DNA from: Rhizobium sp. NXC24
GTDB lineage: Bacteria; Pseudomonadota; Alphaproteobacteria; Rhizobiales; Rhizobiaceae
Length of the DNA: 64,000 nucleotides
Assembly: GCF_002944315.1 (NCBI RefSeq)
Contig: NZ_CP024311.1
Coordinates: forward strand, 2,952,501 to 3,016,500
Direction of reading: 5' to 3'
This document shows, in pieces, positions 55,553-64,000 of the stretch (position 1 is the stretch's first letter; every line of letters starts with the position of its first letter). The position numbers and the translations under genes are program-made. The notes under the pieces were generated by a model. It was not told where the DNA came from. It ran no database searches and saw nothing but the letters and a program-made list of their open reading frames with translations.

Positions 55553-56943
55553 CAGCCGTGGCCCTCCTTTGTAAAGCTGCCGGAGACCGCTTTCCGCTCC
55601 TTGAGGAAGGCGGTCGGCTCACGAGTGCCGACGAAGCCGCGCGGTTTCACGATCATGACGACGACCATCGCCAGGCCGAAAATCAGCATGCGGTAGAGTT
55701 CCGGAGTGAAATCGGCACCGAAAATTATCTTCAGGAAGCCCATGTCGCGCAGCAATTCCGTGCCGCCGACCATGGCGATTGCGGCGATGGCGATGCCCTT
55801 CAACGAGCCCATGCCGCCGAGAACGACGATGGCGAGGATGACCGCGGACTCGAGGAAGACGAAGGATTCCGGCGAGACGAAACCCTGACGGGCTGCAAAG
55901 AACGAGCCGGCGAAGCCGCCGAACATCGCGCCGGTCGCGAATGCAGTCAGCTTGGTCGTCACCGTGTTGATGCCGAGCGAGCGGCAGGCGATTTCATCTT
56001 CGCGCAAGGCTTCCCACGCACGGCCGATCGGCATCCGGCGCAGCCGGATCGTCACATAGGCGGTCAGCATGCAGAGCGCCAGGATGACGTAGAACAGGAA
56101 GATCTTGTACCAAGCCGACGAGATCGACAGGCCGAAGGTCCGAACGAAATTGTGCGGATCCTTCATATCGAACGTATAAAGGCCGAACAGCGAGGCCTTC
56201 GTTATGTTGGAAATGCCGAAACTACCGCGGGTGACATCCGTCCAGTTGGTGATGACGATGCGGATGATTTCGCCGAAAGCCAGCGTCACGATGGCCAGAT
56301 AGTCGCCGCGCAGACGCAGCACCGGGAAGCCAAGGATCATGCCCCACAACCCGGCGAAGATGCCGGACAAGGGCAGCAGGATCCAGAAGGATAGGCCGAA
56401 ATGCGTCGACAGCAGCGCGTAGGAATAAGCTCCGACGGCATAGAAGGCGACATAGCCGAGGTCGAGTAGGCCGGCGAGTCCGACGACGATGTTCAGACCC
56501 CAGGCAAGCATCACGTAGATCAGGATCTGGATGCCGAAATTATCGACATAGGTCAGCGATCCCTGAGCACCGAAAATCGCCAGCGCCAATAGCGGATAGA
56601 TCAGCAGGAAACCCAGCGCTATCGCGTTGAAGTTCTTCGAAATGAAGCCGGGTTCGGCTTCGACGGGCGGAGCCTTCGCCTTGGCCGCCTTCATGGCCGC
56701 CAGCCTGGGCTGCACGAACACCGTCATGACGAACCGCCCTGCGGCGGCAATCGCGACGATGGATGCCAAGAGGCCCCAGCGTTGAACGATGATGAGCTGG
56801 TTGTCGATGTTCTGATCGGTCTTAAGGCCGATATAGAGCACGAACATGCCGAATGCGATGACCGCTGTCCAAAGGGCGTCGGTAATGCCTTTCTGGACAA
56901 GGCCGGGCGCGGTCTTGCCTGGAACGAAATTTGAACTTGCCAT
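55552..56943 (-). CDS. livM: branched-chain amino-acid ABC permease LivM
   Basis: A 463-residue permease. After a 120-residue N-terminal extension with three membrane segments it has the LivM core [20 protein letters not shown] and the coupling loop [21 protein letters not shown]. It pairs with LivH. Corresponds to BraE. Confidence 0.94.
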   Translation of the reverse strand: MASSNFVPGKTAPGLVQKGITDALWTAVIAFGMFVLYIGLKTDQNIDNQLIIVQRWGLLASIVAIAAAGRFVMTVFVQPRLAAMKAAKAKAPPVEAEPGFISKNFNAIALGFLLIYPLLALAIFGAQGSLTYVDNFGIQILIYVMLAWGLNIVVGLAGLLDLGYVAFYAVGAYSYALLSTHFGLSFWILLPLSGIFAGLWGMILGFPVLRLRGDYLAIVTLAFGEIIRIVITNWTDVTRGSFGISNITKASLFGLYTFDMKDPHNFVRTFGLSISSAWYKIFLFYVILALCMLTAYVTIRLRRMPIGRAWEALREDEIACRSLGINTVTTKLTAFATGAMFGGFAGSFFAARQGFVSPESFVFLESAVILAIVVLGGMGSLKGIAIAAIAMVGGTELLRDMGFLKIIFGADFTPELYRMLIFGLAMVVVMIVKPRGFVGTREPTAFLKERKAVSGSFTKEGHG

Positions 56944-56947
56944 GGCG

Positions 56948-57850
56948 TTATACCTTCTCGACTTCCGGCCGTCCGAGAATACCCGTCGGCTTGAAGATCA
57001 ACACGTAGGCCAAGATGCCGTAGGTCGCGACATCCTTGTACGCGATAGCGAAATTGCCCGACCAGAACGACTCGATGAAACCAATCATCAGTCCGCCGAG
57101 AACGGCACCCGGCAACGAGCCGATGCCTCCGAGAACGGCAGCGGTGAACGCCTTGACACCGGGGACGAAGCCATCGGTAAAGTTGGCGACGCCATAATAC
57201 ATCAGGTACATCGTGCCGGCGACAGCGGCGAGCGCCGCGCCCATGATGAAGGTGACGGAAATGGTGCGGTCGACATTGATACCGAGCAGCGCCGCCATCT
57301 TGCGATCCTGCTCGGTGGCGCGCTGGGCGCGGCCAAGCGCGGTCTTGTTGACCAGATACCAGAATGCCGCGAGGAGAACGACCGTGCAGATGAAGATGAT
57401 GATCTGCTTCAGCGACAGCGATACGCCACCGATATTGTAGACATCACCCACCAGCGTCGGGATCGGCTTGTTGCGCGGGCCCTGTGCGACCTGGATGAAG
57501 TTCGACAGCACGATCGACATGCCGATTGCGGTGATCAGCGGCGCCAGACGGAACGAACCGCGCAGAGGCCGGTAAGCGATACGCTCGATCACCCAATTCC
57601 ACAGGCTCGTCATCAGCATGGCGACGATGAGCATCACCAGGAGCATGATCGCCACCGGCAGGCCGGCGACGAGCGATACGAGAACCAGGTAGGTGATAAG
57701 AGCGGCGAAGCCACCAAGCATAAACACGTCGCCATGGGCAAAGTTGATCATGCCGATGATGCCGTAAACCATGGTATAGCCAATGGCGATCAGGCCGTAG
57801 ATAGACCCGAGAGTCAGCCCGTTAAGGAGCTGCTGGATAAAATAATCCAT
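56948..57850 (-). CDS. livH: branched-chain amino-acid ABC permease LivH
   Basis: A 300-residue permease with [23 protein letters not shown] at the N-terminus, [17 protein letters not shown], and the coupling loop [21 protein letters not shown]. First gene of the transporter operon. Corresponds to BraD. Confidence 0.95.
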   Translation of the reverse strand: MDYFIQQLLNGLTLGSIYGLIAIGYTMVYGIIGMINFAHGDVFMLGGFAALITYLVLVSLVAGLPVAIMLLVMLIVAMLMTSLWNWVIERIAYRPLRGSFRLAPLITAIGMSIVLSNFIQVAQGPRNKPIPTLVGDVYNIGGVSLSLKQIIIFICTVVLLAAFWYLVNKTALGRAQRATEQDRKMAALLGINVDRTISVTFIMGAALAAVAGTMYLMYYGVANFTDGFVPGVKAFTAAVLGGIGSLPGAVLGGLMIGFIESFWSGNFAIAYKDVATYGILAYVLIFKPTGILGRPEVEKV

Positions 57851-58110
57851 ATGTCATTTCCCCTGGATGCGCAGTTCGTCGACCGCATCTCTTATTGGTT
57901 AGGGTTTTCCTTTGAGAGGGCCCGTAGGGGCGATTCCATACTGTTTTCGAAGGAAATGTGAAGCCAAAAAGGCAGGAAATTGACAAAATCTTTTCAAATC
58001 TTCGCGCAATGACGCAATTCGAGCCACAAAAAATAGAAAAACGGCATTCTCTGGCTCAAAAATAGCCAGACAATCCGCATACTTGGTTCGCTGAAAAAAA
58101 TCTCTTCAGA
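57851..58110. other. intergenic region upstream of the liv operon
   Basis: No ORF. It should hold the liv promoter. A 7-pair hairpin TCTGGCT-AGCCAGA at 58050-58070 follows the terminator at 58133. No sigma-54 -24/-12 pair is visible. Confidence 0.5.
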
Positions 58111-58133
58111 AACGGGCTCCCGAAAAGCCCGTT
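58111..58133 (-). terminator. terminator after the dimethylglycine dehydrogenase-like gene
   Basis: On the minus strand AACGGGCT pairs with AGCCCGTT around TTTCGGG; a run of seven T lies about 10 bases further on. Confidence 0.65.
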
Positions 58134-58155
58134 CCCTTCCTTCCGAGCCCGACGC

Positions 58156-60582
58156 TTACGAGCGCATGCGCGCACCATCGGCATCAAACAAAGGTTGCGG
58201 CTGCAATGTCGCTGGCAATATGTCGCCGAGCAGTTCGATCGACCATCCCTGCGTTTCGTCGGCAATCTCTTTCGGCACATAACCGACGGCAACCGAGACA
58301 CCGGAGGCATGCGCATAACCGCCCGAGGTCACCCAGCCACAGACGGCGCCGTTGTGATAGATCGGCTCATCACCAATGACATCGGCATCGTCAGCCGCGA
58401 GAATAAAGGAGCGTAGCCGCAAGGCTCCACCCTCCACCTTCTCCTTGGCCGCCGCTGATTTGCCGATGAAATCAGCCTCCTTGAAGAGCGCAACGAACCG
58501 GCCGAGCCCGGCTTCCAGCGGCCCATAGAGCGGACGGTATTCGCGCGCCCAACTGCCGTAGGACTTGTCGAGGCGCAGGGCGTTCAATGCCCTGAGGCCG
58601 AAAAGCGTAATGCCGAATTCGGCGCCGGCCTCCATCAGGAGATCGAAGAGGTAGCGCTGATATTCCGGCTTCATCCAGATCTCATAACCGAGATCGCCGG
58701 TGTAGGAGACGCGGCCGACGATGGCAGGCGCCATGCCGAGATCCATTCGGCGAATGGACATGAAGGGGAACGCGGCAGCGGAAACATCCTGATGCGTCAG
58801 CTTTTCCAGGAGCTTGCGCGCATTCGGTCCGGCGATCGAAAGTCCAAGCAGCGACAGGCCGAGCGCTTTCAGCTCCACCGATCCATCCTTCGGCAGATGG
58901 CTTTCGAACCAGCGCATATGATAGGCTTCGGCAACGCCGGAGCCGATGACGAGGAAATCCCCCTCGCCCAGTTTGGCGAGTGTGAAGTCCCCGATCAGCT
59001 TGCCGTCATGCTTCAGCATCGGCGCCAGCGTCATGCGGCCGACGGCTGGAATACGGCAGGCGAGCAGCCCGTCGAGAAAGGCTTCCGCGCCCGGTCCCCT
59101 AACCGAATATTTGGCAAAGCCGGAGGTTTCCATCAGGCCGACGCTGTCGCGCACCGCCTTCGTCTCCTTCGCCACCACATCGAAATCGTTGGAGCGCCGC
59201 CAGGAGAACTCGTCCATTTCGCCCGCGGGTGCGAACCACAGCGCCTGCTCCAGCCCGTAGGACGCGCCGAAGACGCCGCCCGCAGCCTTAAGCTTATCGT
59301 AGATCGGCGTCGTCAGCAGCGGCCGCGCCGCCGGCAATTCCTCGTTGGGATAGCGGATGGAGAAGCGCCGCGCATAGTTCTCGCGCACCTTGGCGTTGGT
59401 ATACGCAAGCGTCGCGTAGTCGCCGTAACGTGAGACGTCCATGGCGAAGACGTCGAAGCCGGGGTCGCCATGGATCATCCAGTTGGCGAGCGCCAGCCCC
59501 ACGCCGCCGCCCTGGCTGAAACCGGCCATGACCGCGCAAGCCGACCAGTAGTTCATCAGCCCCCGCACCGGTCCGACCAGCGGATTTCCGTCGGGCGAGA
59601 AGGTGAACGGGCCGTTGATGATCTTCTTGATGCCGGCATTGTTGAAGGCGGGGAAATGGCGGAAGCCGACTTCCAGCTCCGGCGTGATGCGCTCGATATC
59701 CTCGGCCAGCAACTCATGGCCGAAATCCCAGGGCGTCGTCACCGGCGACCAGGGGCGGCAGGCCTTTTCGTATGTGCCCATCAGCATGCCCTGCCGCTCC
59801 TGGCGCAGATAGATCTCGCCGTCGAAATCGACGCAGTGCATCAGCTCCTTGCCAGTCGCCTTGTTGAAGTCCGCGACTTCCGGCATGTCTTCGGTGATCA
59901 AGTACATGTGCTCCATGGCGAGCACCGGCAGCTCCAGCCCAACCATGCGTCCGACCTCGCGTGCCCAGAGACCGGCGGCATTGACGACATGCTCGGCAAC
60001 GATCTCGCCCTGATTGGTAATCACCCGCCACGAGCCGTCCTCGCGCTGCACCAGCTCCTCGACCTTGGTGTGCAGGTAAATCTCAGCACCGTTCTTCTTT
60101 GCCGAGCGGGCATAGGCATGGGTGGTGCCATAGGGGTCGAGGTGACCTTCGACAGGATCGTAGAGTGCGCCGACGAATTGGTCGGGATCGAGGAGCGGCA
60201 TCATTGCATGCGCTTCTTTCTGCGTCAGCAACGTCGCCTCCAGGCCGTTATACCGGCCCTTGGCGAGGATCGATTTCAGCCAGTCGAAGCGCTGCGGCGT
60301 TGCCGCCAGCATCAGGCCTGATGTCATGTGCAGGCCGATATCCTGGCCGGAATAGTCTTGGATCTCCTTATAGAGCTCGACCGTGTATTTCTGCAGCTTG
60401 GCAACGTTAGGGTCGCCATTGATCGTGTGCATGCCGCCGGCCGCATGCCAGGTCGAACCCGATGTCAGCTCCGAGCGCTCGAGCAGCACGACGTCCGTCC
60501 AGCCGAATTTCGTCAGGTGATAAAGCACCGAACATCCGACGACACCGCCGCCGATGACGACGACCCTGGCATGGCTTTTCAT
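58156..60582 (-). CDS. FAD-dependent dimethylglycine/sarcosine dehydrogenase-like protein
   Basis: An 808-residue two-part enzyme. The N-terminal FAD domain has VVVIGGGVVGCSVLYHL and the flavin-linking motif SGSTWHAAG, whose histidine holds FAD covalently in DMGDH and sarcosine dehydrogenase. The C-terminal half (about 430-800) is a GcvT-type tetrahydrofolate domain, where the one-carbon unit is taken up. Likely substrate: dimethylglycine, sarcosine or a related N-methyl amine. It is next to sarcosine oxidase genes, 210 bases downstream of soxG. Confidence 0.9.
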   Translation of the reverse strand: MKSHARVVVIGGGVVGCSVLYHLTKFGWTDVVLLERSELTSGSTWHAAGGMHTINGDPNVAKLQKYTVELYKEIQDYSGQDIGLHMTSGLMLAATPQRFDWLKSILAKGRYNGLEATLLTQKEAHAMMPLLDPDQFVGALYDPVEGHLDPYGTTHAYARSAKKNGAEIYLHTKVEELVQREDGSWRVITNQGEIVAEHVVNAAGLWAREVGRMVGLELPVLAMEHMYLITEDMPEVADFNKATGKELMHCVDFDGEIYLRQERQGMLMGTYEKACRPWSPVTTPWDFGHELLAEDIERITPELEVGFRHFPAFNNAGIKKIINGPFTFSPDGNPLVGPVRGLMNYWSACAVMAGFSQGGGVGLALANWMIHGDPGFDVFAMDVSRYGDYATLAYTNAKVRENYARRFSIRYPNEELPAARPLLTTPIYDKLKAAGGVFGASYGLEQALWFAPAGEMDEFSWRRSNDFDVVAKETKAVRDSVGLMETSGFAKYSVRGPGAEAFLDGLLACRIPAVGRMTLAPMLKHDGKLIGDFTLAKLGEGDFLVIGSGVAEAYHMRWFESHLPKDGSVELKALGLSLLGLSIAGPNARKLLEKLTHQDVSAAAFPFMSIRRMDLGMAPAIVGRVSYTGDLGYEIWMKPEYQRYLFDLLMEAGAEFGITLFGLRALNALRLDKSYGSWAREYRPLYGPLEAGLGRFVALFKEADFIGKSAAAKEKVEGGALRLRSFILAADDADVIGDEPIYHNGAVCGWVTSGGYAHASGVSVAVGYVPKEIADETQGWSIELLGDILPATLQPQPLFDADGARMRS

Positions 60583-60792
60583 CTAAAAATCCCCTGTGTT
60601 CGGCGCGAAGTCGGCGGGAATTTTCCCAGCCGACCGGCCGTATTTGCAGGGCAGCCTAGAGACTATCCAGAAGGCCAAATAGCCCGAACTGCGAAACCGA
60701 TCTGTCTGTTTGCGCCATCGCAATTGTTCGGATCGCGCCATTTCTTCCTAGCACAAACCGGAAATCGCTTTGCGCTTTTCCGGCTCATGTGC

Positions 60793-61347
60793 TCAATCGC
60801 CAAATCCCGCCGTCAGCGCGAATTCCCGTCCCATCTCCATCAACTCCTCGAACACGCTCCCGGCATAGGAGCGGGGAACGATGATCTCGAAATGGTCAGG
60901 ACCGGTGCGGGCGAGGTTGGCGCTGACGTGGCAGATGAGCATGTTGGCCGATTGCCCTTCGGCAAATACCTGCGAATGCAAGTCGACGGCGACGCATTTT
61001 GCCAGAATGCGCCGGACACTCGGCCCCGAAAGGCGCAGCACTACACGGCCGTCGCTCTGTTCGAAGAAGGAGATGCGGCCGGCATCCAACATGGCGAGGT
61101 CACGCGCCAGGCTCTCGGCCCCCAACACTTCCGATACCAACAGCCACTCGCCCGGCCCCGCATGGCGCACGGAAATATCCGACATCGCCTTCAACGCCGC
61201 CAACGTCCAGGCTTCCTGGCTGGCATGGGCGAGCACGGAGAATATGGCGGGGCGGCCGATGACGACGAGATGGTTCGGATTGGGCTCCGCCTCGAAGCCG
61301 GAGATGTGATCTTCCAGCACGTGCCGGTTTAGATATGCGACGCTCAT
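60793..61347 (-). CDS. soxG: sarcosine oxidase gamma subunit
   Basis: A 184-residue GcvT-like subunit. Blocks GPGEWLLVSEV, LSGPSVRRILAKCVAVDLH and the FEIIVPRSYAGSVFEELMEMG ending fit SoxG. The start at 61347 follows GGGGTGAGGG and lies 7 bases after soxA. It binds at the heterotetramer core of sarcosine oxidase. Confidence 0.9.
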   Translation of the reverse strand: MSVAYLNRHVLEDHISGFEAEPNPNHLVVIGRPAIFSVLAHASQEAWTLAALKAMSDISVRHAGPGEWLLVSEVLGAESLARDLAMLDAGRISFFEQSDGRVVLRLSGPSVRRILAKCVAVDLHSQVFAEGQSANMLICHVSANLARTGPDHFEIIVPRSYAGSVFEELMEMGREFALTAGFGD

Positions 61348-61354
61348 CGATCCC

Positions 61355-64000
61355 TCACCCCAGAAGTTTCTTGTTGGCGGGATCGACGAAGACCGGATTG
61401 CAGACCTCGGCAACCACTTCCTCGCCACGCAACCCATCCCAGACGATCACATGTTCACCGATCCGCTCGCGCCCGGATTTCAGGAAGGCCAATGCGATAA
61501 AATGGCCGAGAACCGGGGAGAAGCAGGCGGAAGAAACATGGCCCTGATCATTCGCCGTCGAAGGCTTGGCACCTTCCCTCAGCAGGTGCGCACCTGCCCG
61601 GATTTCCTTGGTGGCATCGACCGGCTTCAGCCCGACAAGCTGAACACGATCGGCAGCGGTCAGGCCGAAGCGGGTCGAAAGCCGCTTGCCGATGAAATCC
61701 GGCTTCTGCGTCGCCATCATCCGGCCGAGCCCGACATCATCCGGCGTAGTGCGGCCATCCAGTTCGTTATGGGTGACATGTCCTTTCTCGATGCGGAGCA
61801 CATTCAGCGCCTCGACCCCGTAAGCGCAGATACCGTGCGCCTTGCCCGCCTCCATGATCGCATCCGCCACCGCCTCGCCATAGCCGGCGGGAACGGCGAG
61901 CTCATAGGCCAGTTCGCCGGAAAAGGAGATGCGGAACAGTCTGGCCTTCAGACCGCCTTTCAACATCACCTCTGCGGCGGCGAGGAATGGGAAGAACGCG
62001 TCGGAAATATCGTCCTCGACAATCTGTTCCAGAACCTCACGCGCCCTCGGACCGGCAATTGCCATCTGCGCCCATTGATCCGACGAGGAGACGAAACGGA
62101 CGTCGAGCTGTGGCCATAGGGTCTGGGCGCAGAATTCCATATGCGCCATCACCTCGCCGGCCATCGCGGTCGTCGTGGTGAGGAAGAAATGATTCGGTGA
62201 CAGTCGGCTCGTCGTCCCGTCGTCGAACACCATACTGTCCTCGCGCAGCATCAGCCCATAGCGTGCCTTGCCGATCGGCAGTTTCAAGAAGGCGTTCGAA
62301 TAGATCCGGTTGAGAAACTCCGCCGCATCCTTGCCGAACACTTCGATCTTGCCGAGCGTCGAGACGTCGCAAAGACCGACATTGTTGCGGACGTTCAGCA
62401 CCTCGCGGTCGACGCTGTCGCGCCAGGTTTTCTCGCCCGCGCGTGCAAACCAGGCCGAGCGAAACCAAAGGCCGGCTTCGACGAATGTAGCGCCATTCTT
62501 CTTCGCCCAGCCATGAAGCGGCGATTCCCGCACCGGCTGCGCATGCTTGTCGCGCGCCGTACCCGCCAGGGCGCCGAAGGAGACGGGCGTATAGAAAGGC
62601 CGGAAGGTCGTCGTGCCGACAGCAGCGGGGCTGACGCCGCGCATGCCGGCGATGAGGCCGGCGGCATTGACATTGCCAAGCTTGCCCTGATCCGTCGCCA
62701 TGCCGCTCGTCGTATAGCGCTTGGCGTGCTCCGCGTGACCATAGCCTTCGCGCAGGGCCAGGCCCAGGTCTTTCGCATGGACGTCGTTCTGGAAGTCGAC
62801 GAAGGCCTTGTCCTTGGCGCCCGGCACATGCCAGATGGCTGCAAAGGACGGATCGTAATCGCCTTCGACCTCCGGTATCTCCGCCTCATGTGCGGTGCGC
62901 CCCAGGCTTTCAATAATCAACCGCGCCTTTTCCGCGCCATCGGCAAGACAGCCCGAAACACTGTCGATGCCTGCAGCCGATCCGGCAATCTCCATTTCGC
63001 CGCCGACCGTCGGCGCTATGAAGCCCTGTTTTTCCTCCGACCACACAGGCTTTGCGCCGCGCTGACAGGCAAGATGAATGATCGGCGACCAACCGCCGGA
63101 CATGGCAAGCGCGTCACACGCAATAACCTCGTCCAGGCCGCCACGATCGGCAATCACGCCGCTGATACGATGCCGGCCCTTCGTGGCCTGCACGGTGCCG
63201 GCGTGAATGATGCGAACGCCCGGAGGCGCAGGATCGGAAGAGGCACTGCGCGTATCGATGATGGCCGCTATCTCGACGCCTTCAGCCGCGAGATCCAGCG
63301 CCGTGCGATAGCCGGACCCGCCATTGGTGAACACCGCCACCTTCTGCCCCGCCACGACGCCATATCGATTGAGATAGCTGCGCATCGCGCCAGCCATCAT
63401 GACGCCTGGCCTGTCATTGCCGCCGCATACCAGCGGTCGCTCTTCCGCACCGGTGGCGAGGATGGCGCGTTTGGCGGCGATACGCCAAAGACGCTCGACC
63501 GGCAGATCGGGCGAAGGCATCGCCACATGCTTCTGCACTTTTTCGACCGCGCCAAAGACATTGTCGTCATACCAGCCGAACACCGTGGTGCGCGGCATCA
63601 AAGTGACATTCTCGAAATTCTGGAGTTCGTCGAGCGCCGCATGCACGAAGGCATCCGCGGTGGCGCCGCCGATCGACAATCTCTCCGACAGCAGCGATCC
63701 GCCCAGGCGAAATCCTTCGTCTGCAAGAATGATGCGGAGCCCCGCGCGCGCCGCCGTTAGCGCCGCCATCAGCCCGGCCGGGCCGGAGCCGATCACCAGC
63801 AGATCACAATGCGCCCAGGCCTTCTCATAACGATCGGGATCGGCCCGCATCGCCGCTTTGCCGAGACCGGCGGCGCGGCGGATCAGCGGCTCATAGAGCT
63901 TCTCCCAAAAAGCCGCCGGCCACATGAAGGTCTTGTAGTAGAAGCCCGCGCTGAGGAAGGGCGAGAACAGACCGTTGATCGAGGCAATGTCAAATTTCAG
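61355..64000 (-). CDS. soxA: sarcosine oxidase alpha subunit (partial, 5' end off window)
   Basis: 882 codons are open up to the window edge, so the start is upstream. The first visible residues LKFDIASINGLFSPF continue into the FAD/NAD domain with LLVIGSGPAGLMAAL, then a GcvT-type C-terminal domain (RDSVDREVLNVRNNVGLCDVS onward). The N-terminal ferredoxin-like part is missing only because of the cut. It oxidises sarcosine to glycine and 5,10-methylene-THF with SoxB, D and G; soxB and soxD are presumably upstream. Confidence 0.92.
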   Translation of the reverse strand: MKFDIASINGLFSPFLSAGFYYKTFMWPAAFWEKLYEPLIRRAAGLGKAAMRADPDRYEKAWAHCDLLVIGSGPAGLMAALTAARAGLRIILADEGFRLGGSLLSERLSIGGATADAFVHAALDELQNFENVTLMPRTTVFGWYDDNVFGAVEKVQKHVAMPSPDLPVERLWRIAAKRAILATGAEERPLVCGGNDRPGVMMAGAMRSYLNRYGVVAGQKVAVFTNGGSGYRTALDLAAEGVEIAAIIDTRSASSDPAPPGVRIIHAGTVQATKGRHRISGVIADRGGLDEVIACDALAMSGGWSPIIHLACQRGAKPVWSEEKQGFIAPTVGGEMEIAGSAAGIDSVSGCLADGAEKARLIIESLGRTAHEAEIPEVEGDYDPSFAAIWHVPGAKDKAFVDFQNDVHAKDLGLALREGYGHAEHAKRYTTSGMATDQGKLGNVNAAGLIAGMRGVSPAAVGTTTFRPFYTPVSFGALAGTARDKHAQPVRESPLHGWAKKNGATFVEAGLWFRSAWFARAGEKTWRDSVDREVLNVRNNVGLCDVSTLGKIEVFGKDAAEFLNRIYSNAFLKLPIGKARYGLMLREDSMVFDDGTTSRLSPNHFFLTTTTAMAGEVMAHMEFCAQTLWPQLDVRFVSSSDQWAQMAIAGPRAREVLEQIVEDDISDAFFPFLAAAEVMLKGGLKARLFRISFSGELAYELAVPAGYGEAVADAIMEAGKAHGICAYGVEALNVLRIEKGHVTHNELDGRTTPDDVGLGRMMATQKPDFIGKRLSTRFGLTAADRVQLVGLKPVDATKEIRAGAHLLREGAKPSTANDQGHVSSACFSPVLGHFIALAFLKSGRERIGEHVIVWDGLRGEEVVAEVCNPVFVDPANKKLLG

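Overview
The window looks like chromosomal DNA of a Rhizobium-group alphaproteobacterium. The GC content is high. The gene sets are ones known from Rhizobiaceae: tonB divergent from hmuPSTUV, the PhyR-NepR-EcfG stress switch, a braDEFGC-type amino acid transporter, a split urease operon, PreT/PreA plus hydantoinase pyrimidine degradation, and a sarcosine/dimethylglycine oxidase group. I see no rRNA, tRNA, CRISPR array, insertion sequence or phage. Assignments rest on reading motifs in the translated sequence; no database search was run.

Layout. 1-1020: a ClC-family anion transporter (cut by the window edge) behind a candidate fluoride riboswitch with a translationally coupled leader ORF. 1046-3231: a methyltransferase and a LuxR-type regulator with an AT-rich upstream region. 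3529-14228: a sugar island, made of thuA and a Gfo/Idh partner, a TetR-SMR efflux pair, a complete carbohydrate ABC importer, an epimerase, a second Gfo/Idh enzyme and a LacI regulator, with matching LacI-type palindromes. 14368-15143: truncated hemoglobin and a DUF423 membrane protein. 15187-22342: iron and heme, with a heme-degrading monooxygenase operon, tonB and hmuPSTUV, and TGA-N9-TCA iron-responsive boxes. 22362-26402: general stress, with an ElaB-like and holin-like pair, ecfG, nepR, phyR and a HWE-type kinase, and several EcfG-type promoters.

26899-38525: pyrimidine/hydantoin catabolism, with preT-preA, a frameshifted SEC-C gene, rutR, an N-carbamoyl-beta-alanine amidase, a dihydropyrimidinase, a cupin, and a five-gene NMT1/THI5-type ABC importer that probably feeds the pathway. 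38669-43457: an RND efflux pair. 43497-50946: urease, ureD-A-B, two extra genes, ureC, a terminator, a GGDEF gene, then ureE-F-G. Urea and ammonia link this to the pyrimidine genes. 51146-52117: a 2-hydroxyacid dehydrogenase. 52269-57850: a branched-chain amino acid transporter. 58156-64000: a dimethylglycine/sarcosine dehydrogenase-like flavoprotein and the gamma and alpha subunits of sarcosine oxidase, the latter running off the window.

The common theme is scavenging of nitrogen and carbon (pyrimidines, urea, amino acids, methylated glycines, sugars) together with iron uptake and stress control, as expected for a soil and root bacterium. The most interesting items are the leader-ORF fluoride switch, the DUF2325/unknown/heme-monooxygenase operon, the sialyltransferase-like gene inside the urease operon, the extra small membrane protein in the pyrimidine-linked ABC operon, and the double frameshift in the SEC-C gene.
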